From: Rotaria sp. Silwood1
Taxonomy: Eukaryota; Rotifera; Eurotatoria; Philodinida; Philodinidae
Direction of reading: 5' to 3'
DNA: 64,000 bases
Assembly: GCA_905250075.1 (NCBI GenBank)
Contig: CAJNOP010000003.1
Location: 4,728,692-4,792,691, forward strand
Shown: in pieces, positions 25,801 through 34,800 of the stretch
How positions within the stretch are numbered: the first letter of the stretch is position 1
Layout: the number at the start of each line of letters is the position of its first letter
Notes under the pieces: model-generated
Databases searched by the model: none
What the model was told of the DNA's origin: nothing
What the model saw: the letters and a program-made list of their open reading frames with translations, nothing else
Position numbers and translations under genes: made by a program

Positions 25801-28800
25801 AATTTATCCGTTATTCAATCTTCATAATATGTATTAAATGTTTTTATTAAAACAATATTTATTTAAATTGTTTCTAGGTATGAAATGTGATGATAATCTT
25901 GTAACATGGCCGGAACTTGTTGAACGTTGTGAATCAATTCAACGTATGCGTGATTATGATCTAGCACGTGAACGTTCATTAGCTTTACTGCAAATTCTTA
26001 ATGATATGTTATCAATGGCAAATTCAAATCCAACTCGAACAGTTGATGAAAATGATGATACATCATTAGATCGTCGTTCACGTCAAACAACATCAATGAC
26101 ACGTGATAAAACAACAAATAATAATTCATCTAATTGTTCATCATCAATATTAAATACACATGAAGCACTTCATGATAAAGAAGCACGTACACGTGCATCA
26201 TTACAATTACGTGAATTAGCATTTATACCAATAAAATCACGTCCAATTGAATTAAATGGAATAAATTTAACATGGATGGGTGATAAATATTCCAAACGTT
26301 TATTTAAACCTAAAGATGTCTTATCACAACAATATGAACAATTAATTTGTTCAACATGGCCAATAGCTGAACAATCAAAAAATACTCAAGAACAAATTAT
26401 ATTAACAAAACAAGTTGAACATTTTCTTGGACTTAATGATACAACAAAAATTGAATTAAAAGATATACTTAAACAACTTGATGAAATATCGAAATTATCA
26501 ATTATTAATAATTCAAGTTTAGTTACATATAATCATCAAATAACATCAAAATATATTCTTGGTATAAAAAAATTCTTTTTCTTATTTTTTTTTTTTTTTT
26601 TAATTTTCTAATTATTATAGATATGAGTTATACAATATATGATTATATACAATCATATTGTTTTCCTCTATTACAACAAACCAATGAACAATTATTTGAA
26701 TATCGTTCATTAACAATGACAACAAATCAATTAGAACAAGTTATATGTGATATAAGAGAATTTTTTTCTCAACATCGTTTAATTTATTTTACCGATTCAT
26801 CATCAATAGATACATATCTATTTTTATCATTAACACAATTATTATGGCAATCACCAAATCGTTTTTCAGCAACAATGTCAAATCATTTAAAGCCATATTA
26901 TTATTCAATACCAATATCATTACATAAACGTTATAAATATTTTTTCAATGATTTATTACAAATTAAAATTCAACTTGATGGTAAAGATCTTTTAAATATA
27001 ATTGAACAAATTAAAAAAAAATATGGAACAAAACCAATTGATAAAGATGATTTAACTTTATTACAAAATATCTATACACTTTTAATAGAACAATATTCAA
27101 ATGTTTTTAATACAAATATTGATTTATATTTACCAAATGTTGATTGTGTTCTTCATTCAGGTTCACAATTATTTTTTTATCCATTTGAAAGAGAACAAAT
27201 GTGTAAGTTAAAAATAATAAAGTCATTCATTGTTTTTCTTTTGCAATTCAGTTGTTTTTCTTTTCCTTTCATATCTACCTTTCATAAATGGGGAACTTCA
27301 TCCATATCAATAGATTTTTTTTACTATTCTATGATGTAATATAAGATCTTTCAGATAGTCAATTAAAAATATATAAAATCTATACATACTTAATAACGAC
27401 AATGATGATCATGATTATCTTTGTGGTGTATTTTACCAGCTTTCGATTGAGTATATAGTACATGCAAACATGATCAATAGTGGTTTGCATTATTATTGCT
27501 TTAGCCTTGTCATCATTATTGCTTTCTTTCTTGTTGTATTTGAAAGCAAGAGTACATTTCTTCTCTTTATTCTGTTTGTCATCTTATCGTGCCTGAAGCT
27601 ATCGACACAGAATTGGCGTTGGTTGTTGTGGTTGCAATCTAGCCGCATTTAAAGACATCATCAAAAAGAAAGAAGTATATTTTGTGTGCTGTTGTTACGC
27701 GGTTTCAACACGGCAGGATGTCATCGATACCATTAAAACGCAGTGATCATACAATTTCCTTCGAATTTCCATCTAGAATAAATCGTAAAGAAAAAGAATT
27801 TATTATTATTATTTTTTTCTTCTTCCTCTTGCTCTTTTTTTTCTCCCGTGTTTATCATTTCATCGAATTTTACTCCTTCTTTTTTTATCATTTATCTTCT
27901 GTTTTTTTACTTTTTAGCTTACCTGTCTTTTTTTTTTTGGGTATATTTATTTTCGTTATATATATATATTTATTTTTTGCTTAGCGTCTACGTCAGCTCC
28001 GTCTGCACAGGACGAACATTACGTGCATCCATCTGTTGATAGACGTGTTTGTGTCAAGGCCGGTGTTAAACCACGAAAAACTCCAACTATTACGGCAACG
28101 GTATCATCAACATCGCCTATAAATAATAATTCATCATTAAATATGGTGAATAATTCATCAAATAATACAAGCACTTCTTCACGTTCATTTCCGAAAATAT
28201 TCGGTAATAAAAAATTAGAATCAATATTAGCACGCCTTGATGATCCACATATAAATCCACAATTAGTTGAAACAATGGATGAATCAAATCCAAATATTGT
28301 TTTAGAATTTTTACTTGAATCAAATAAATATACACAAATAACAAATAATTTATCTGATGATGATATTATAATTATATTAAAATATTTTAATGATTTTTTA
28401 ATACAAGGTTATCAAGGTAATTTTCAAAAACTACGTGAATTAAAAATCTATAAACCACTTTGGGGTATTGCATCAACTGATGATAAACAACAACCTATAC
28501 AACAATGTTGTTCATTAGAAAAATTTGCCCATGTTTACATATTAAATGAAGAATGGTCTAATTTAATTCGACGTTCATTTAAAAGAAATTTTTTTACTGA
28601 ACAATTTCATGAAAAAAAAACTGTTTTATTAATGCAAAAAAAAATTGAACATTTAAATAAAATATTTACACATATACGTTTTATAATACCATCTGATATG
28701 GAAATATTTTTACAATTATGTTTACCACATTTTAAAAAATTAGATGCAAAATCACAAGTTAATTTATTAAAATATTTTATTGATGATATTGATGAAAAAT

Positions 28801-31800
28801 TATTTCAACATGAAAAAGAACAATGTAGAAAACAATTACATGATCATTTAGAAATATTTACACAAACATCAAATAATAATATTGATTATTTACATAAAAC
28901 ATCAACTGGAGTATCAAGATCATTGGTAAGATAACACTACTCTTGTAGTTCGTTTCATACTAATAAATTCTTTTTTGTTTTTGTTTTTAGCGTGATCCAC
29001 AAGAAATTTGTCCAATCTACGAATTATATGATCCAAATATAAAAAATATTCAATCAATCTTAGGTGTTCATTATTTTCCTGATGAACAATTTCATACTCC
29101 AACAACATTAAAATTTCTTAAAGAATGTGGTCTACGTTCATATATACCAACTGATAAATGTAAACAAATAATGGAATCAATTCAACTTAATGTTAAACAA
29201 GAAGGTTGGACAAATGAACAACGTAAACGTTCAAAACATTTATATGAACATATATTAACACATTGGACACGTTATGATAATTCTATATTAGATTATAAAT
29301 TTCTTGAACCATATCAAATGCATATTGAACATACTGGTTTATTACAATTACATGATCAATATATTAATTCAAGTAGTACAACAACAACAACAACTGAACA
29401 TTTTCGTTATACATGTATTAAATTAAGTGATGGAGAATTATTAAAAGATGCAAAATTATGTTGGACATCATCATATTTATTACCTGAATTTGTTTCTCTT
29501 GAACAATATAATGATTTTAATGATAAAACAGAACCTATTGAACAAAATGCAATAGAATTTTTTAAATTAAATAAAAAACCATCTTATTCATTAGTACAAA
29601 AAAATTTAACAAATTTAGCAAAGAAATTTTCAATGAAATATCATAAAATAAAGTTTGTTTATTACGATGATTTTTCGTTTCTTTTTTTTTATTCAGAATT
29701 TTTTTTTTTTTTTTTTTAGTGATATAAGATCTTCTCCGACAACAACAATGTCTCAACATAGTATTGATGATTTATTAGTATCTGTTTTAAAAACTATTTA
29801 TCGTTATTTTCAATATGAAATAAAACCTGAACGTCGAACAGATATTTATAAAGAATTAGAAGAACAAGAATGTATTTATTCACGTACACGTCGTCAATTT
29901 TTACACGGAAAATATTTTTGTTTACATTTACCAATAGCAGATGAAATTCCACCATTTTTATTTTCATTAGATAAAGATTTTTATGAATATAAAGATCTTT
30001 TTCTACATATTGGTGTTCAATTAGAACCACATCCAATGTTATATGGTGATATATTAAGAAAATTATCAAAAGTTTGTGATCAAGATTATTTAAATTCAAA
30101 TGAATTATGTAAATCATTAAAAGCTATGGAATGTTTTTTTAAATATTTAGCTACAAATTCCAGTATAAATTCACAAACAAAATTACCTGGTAAAGTTATA
30201 TTTTTTTCTTTATTGAAATGAATATATGAGTACTTAGAGTTTTTGAAGAATAAATAGAAATTTGTCGTATACCTATCAAGGTAGCTTGTTTTTCATAGAT
30301 AAAAAAAAACCAGGGATATTTTATTTGGGTTTATTGACTATCGATACAATGTAGCTAACGAACATTGATACTGAAACATACCGCTACAAAAAGAGTATAT
30401 TTTGATAAAGTTTGTGTCTTTAATATTGTAACGAACGTTAATGTCAGTGTTTCAGAGAAAACCAAAAGCCAGTATAATCAAACCGCTAGTGAACTCTTTG
30501 TTGGTGACTCACTATCAATATTTACATAAACACTTCACATATCTAGATAGAAACACAAGGTTAAACAAGAAGTTAAGTTTAAATCTTTGTTATGCAGTAC
30601 TCTTGTTAACTTTAGCGTTTACTATATGACCTTCTTATTGATTTCTTGATGGCAAATAAAACTAATTTAGTTGTTTGAAAATAAACATAAAGAACTATTG
30701 ATAATTGTTTATAAAATGCATAGATTACACTTCATTATAATTTAATTTTTTTTTTTCATATATAAATATTTGACTCGTGCATATATTCTGAAAATCCTAT
30801 GAATATGTATTGATAAAATGGCTAACGAGGGAATAGTTTTAATGGATCAATCGTTTTCTAATAGAAAAAAAATCTACTATATTGTAATTTATCGGTAGGG
30901 CAGGTTTCAAATATGAAAATGAGAAATATTCGTAGTTCTTGCAAGGTTGTCTTTCTAGACTAATAAACAGTCTGATAAGGTCATGATGGATCTGCGTCTA
31001 TCATAAAACGTATCGAGTCACATATAAAAATTCCAAAAATGTGCTTGAAGTGAGATAAGATAATGTTGAGAGTTTTTACATTAAAATATTGATATACGCA
31101 TATGTGTTGTATGAATCAGCATAACTGAATTTTCTGAAAAAAAAAAGATTTGCAACAAAATAAAATATTATTTTCTGAGCAATTCAATGCACTCTATGAT
31201 CTACAAAGATTAGAAAAAACGTATTTTGTAAAAAAGTTTGTTAGTCTAAAAAAAGTAATATATGAAGATCTTAGAAAATTTTTCATGCTGATATTCAGAA
31301 TCAACATGGTCGATAATCGATAATCTAGTAGTTTTCGCTAAAAAAGGCAACTATTGATTGGTAAAAAACGACTATCTTGTCAATACCAGCAGAAATGTAC
31401 AGCTCAAGCCCACACTTAATCAATTTGACACTACCTTCATGTTAAGTCTAGAAAAAAAAAAATTTTTAAGAAATATCATGCAAATTAATCTGTCAGGTAT
31501 TGATGTACATCATAATTTTATTCTATGTTTTAACATTGAGATATATACATATATTTTTGTTTTGCTAGGTCTTTATCTTGTATCGAATGATTTTAAATTA
31601 GTCAAATCCAGTGAAATAGTCATTATGGATGACAAAACAAAACTTGATTATATGACAAAATTAATTCATGATAAATTTATGTTTAATCCAAATGAACGTG
31701 TTCTTAAACTCGATTCAATGCCATCTTCAACATCAAAACAAAATGGTTCAATAACAAATTTAAAAGATATTATTGATAAAATATTTGTTAGTCAACGTCC

Positions 31801-34800
31801 AATATTATTTACACAAAAATATGAAGAATCATTTTCAATAACAATACCTGAAGATGAAGAATCTCATCGTCAACGTTTTCTTTATAATCTTGAAAGAAAA
31901 TATAATCAATTATTATCATCAAGACATTTACATCGTTGTATGGCACGTGTTATAGCAAATCATGTTGCACGACAACCAAATCCAAAAATAATCTTAATGG
32001 ATGATGTTGAAAATTTAATTCGTCAACGTTTAACATTTATTAAAGTAACATGTGTTGAATATCTTGAAACAAATTTAGTTTATAAAAAAACACAACAAAA
32101 AGTTGATCAATCTGTTGATGAAAAAGCTGTTTATTTAGTTGCTGAAGGCGAAGAAAATATAACATTATATATTAGTATGAAACATACTGAACAACCGTAT
32201 TTTACATTATGTTTAGCACGTGCATTAAGTCCATGTTTAGGTTTATCTGAGTTACAATTAGATAATTCTGTTATGGCTGCATTATTAGCAACAACAATTG
32301 GACAAATGTCAAAATTATTAAATTTAGTTAATGTTGCTGATGAAGAAAATATATTATCTATACTTAAATTACAATATATACCATCACCAGGTAATGTTTA
32401 TGGTGATGATATTGAACAATTACAAAAATTTAATATTGAACAACATCAAATTTTACCAGGAGATTTATGTGTTTATCGTGTTAATGATTTATATATTTAT
32501 TGTGAAGTTGAAAGTATAATTAAAGAATATACACATGTTGAAAATGATCGATGGTCATGGAAAAATACTCATTCATCATCACTTGTACCATCATATGTAT
32601 TTATATGTCGAATTAATGATGGAAATGAAACAGAAAGAATTGAAGCTGCTAATTTTTATGTACTTGAACATTGGTCAAGAATATTTGATGCTGTTCATAC
32701 AAAACCAGTTGATGAACGAGAAACATTTAAATCATCAACAACATCAAGTTCAACAGCAAATGCACAAGGTAAGTTTTGAAGGACACAAAAAGAAAACATT
32801 ATTGTTTATCAGAATAAGAAGGATTTGGATGAGACCGATTGATACTTATGCGCCATGCTTTAACTAATTTCTTATAATTTTATTTTAATGCTTTAAAATT
32901 CTTTTGTTTTAATAATGCTAGTGGTTAATATATAATACCGTATTTTTGATTATTACATATCATACATAGTGACATTCGGTCTTACCTTTTTCCTTATTCC
33001 ATATCATCTATATCTTTCATAAACTAACTGTACGTGTGTCATCTATAGGAAAAAGTGGCAGTGGCGATAAAGATAAATACAATGATGAAAAATTTTCTTA
33101 CTCATCACGACGTTCAGGAAAACCAACAACTGATAGTACTGGTTTTAACAGTGATCCAGGCTTTTCAAATGGTTTCGATAGTTCAAAAACTTATCATCAA
33201 ACATCAGCTGATAGTGATTCATCGAGTAATATTACATCAGAATCTCAATCAGAATCTGAATCAGCACAAACAAATGAACAAGATCTTATTGATAAAACCG
33301 AATTAGAATTAACAAAAACAGAAATTTATAATGCTGTTCGACAAGCTTATCAATTAACTGGACAAGAACGTAAGAAAACAGTTAAAAAATTATTATTAAA
33401 ATGGCATCCTGATAAAAATCCCGGTCGTGAACGTTTTGCTGCTGAAGTTTTTAAACATTTACGTAAACAAATAGATCATTTTGAAAATGATCCATTAACA
33501 TCTTTTTTTAATACATTTAATAATTTTCATCCATCACCATTTTCAGCTTCGGATCCGAAATTTAGTTGGAATAAACATTCAAGTACAAATAAAACAAATA
33601 ATCAACATCCAACATCATCAGCAACAACTGATGATCGTTTTAGTAGTTTTGATAATTTAAATAAAAATGCTAAAGATGACACTAAACGTAGTTATCAAGA
33701 TATACCAAATGAAAATAATAAAGATACAAATGATCATAATGATACAAATGGAAATACAACTAAAAGTCGTTTTAGTCCACATCGTTCATCATCATTTCGT
33801 ACAGCACGTGAAGAATGGCAATATCGTCGTCAGCATGGTTTTCAACGACGTCATGGATTTTTTAATACAACTGAAGAAAATTCAACAACTACTAATACAA
33901 ATGGTACTAATGGTCAAACATCGTCAGCAACAGGAGGAAGTAAGTTTGTGTTTTTAGATGTTTCCTTTTTTCTCTTCTTACTTTGCTTCTTTATTGAGAT
34001 ACATTGTTGACACACGCACAGCTTTTCTTTTTTTTTTCTCACACACATATTCGAAATATTCACTCGTACAGCAAATGTTTAACTTTTGTTTTGTTTCTTT
34101 TTTTTTTTTAAATAATAGAAGAAAGTCCAAATGCACGTCGTAAACGTAATTATCAACAATCAGAAGCTGATCGATGGCTTAAACAAGCTCAACATGATCT
34201 TGAAAGTGCATATAGTGATATGCATTCACCAACTAGTCAACCTGCTTATGATTGGGCTTGTTATAAATGTTATCGAGTATGAAATAAATTATTGATAAAA
34301 ATCGAAAGAACATTATTTTTTTTTGTTTTTCAGGCGGCTGAAAAAGCATTAAAAGCTTATCATTATTATAGAGATACAGGAAAAAATATGACAGCTGATA
34401 TTCCTGGTTTATTGATTGGTGTTGATAATGATGTTAGAGAAATTGGATATAAATTATATAAATGGATTGGAGATCCAAATCGAATGCAGTATCCAAATGC
34501 AGCACGATTTGCTAAAATTCCAGCTGAAGTATTCACAGTTTGTAAGTTTATTTCATTAGTTTTTTCAAGTTTAACAGGATAAATATTCAAAACAAAATAA
34601 TAGAAGAAAAAATTTAGATGAAAAACAACTCAACTCTAGCCGTTGAATCTCACTAAAAATGAAGAATACTTATGCTTTTGAAAGAACAATCGGAAAATGT
34701 CAGGAGAGAAGAAAAGTTCTTGAGAACCATATAATAACAGTCGATTGAATCATTTTACTATCTAAATTGTGACCAATTAGATTTTACTTGCTATAAATAT

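Noticed and set aside
31439..31496. Further candidate first exon (ATG, 19 codons, phase-1 donor GTATTG) before exon 31569
   Set aside because: The donor is weak and the frame simply reads through the following 72 bases into the exon, so the pattern can arise by chance. Left out of the supported set.
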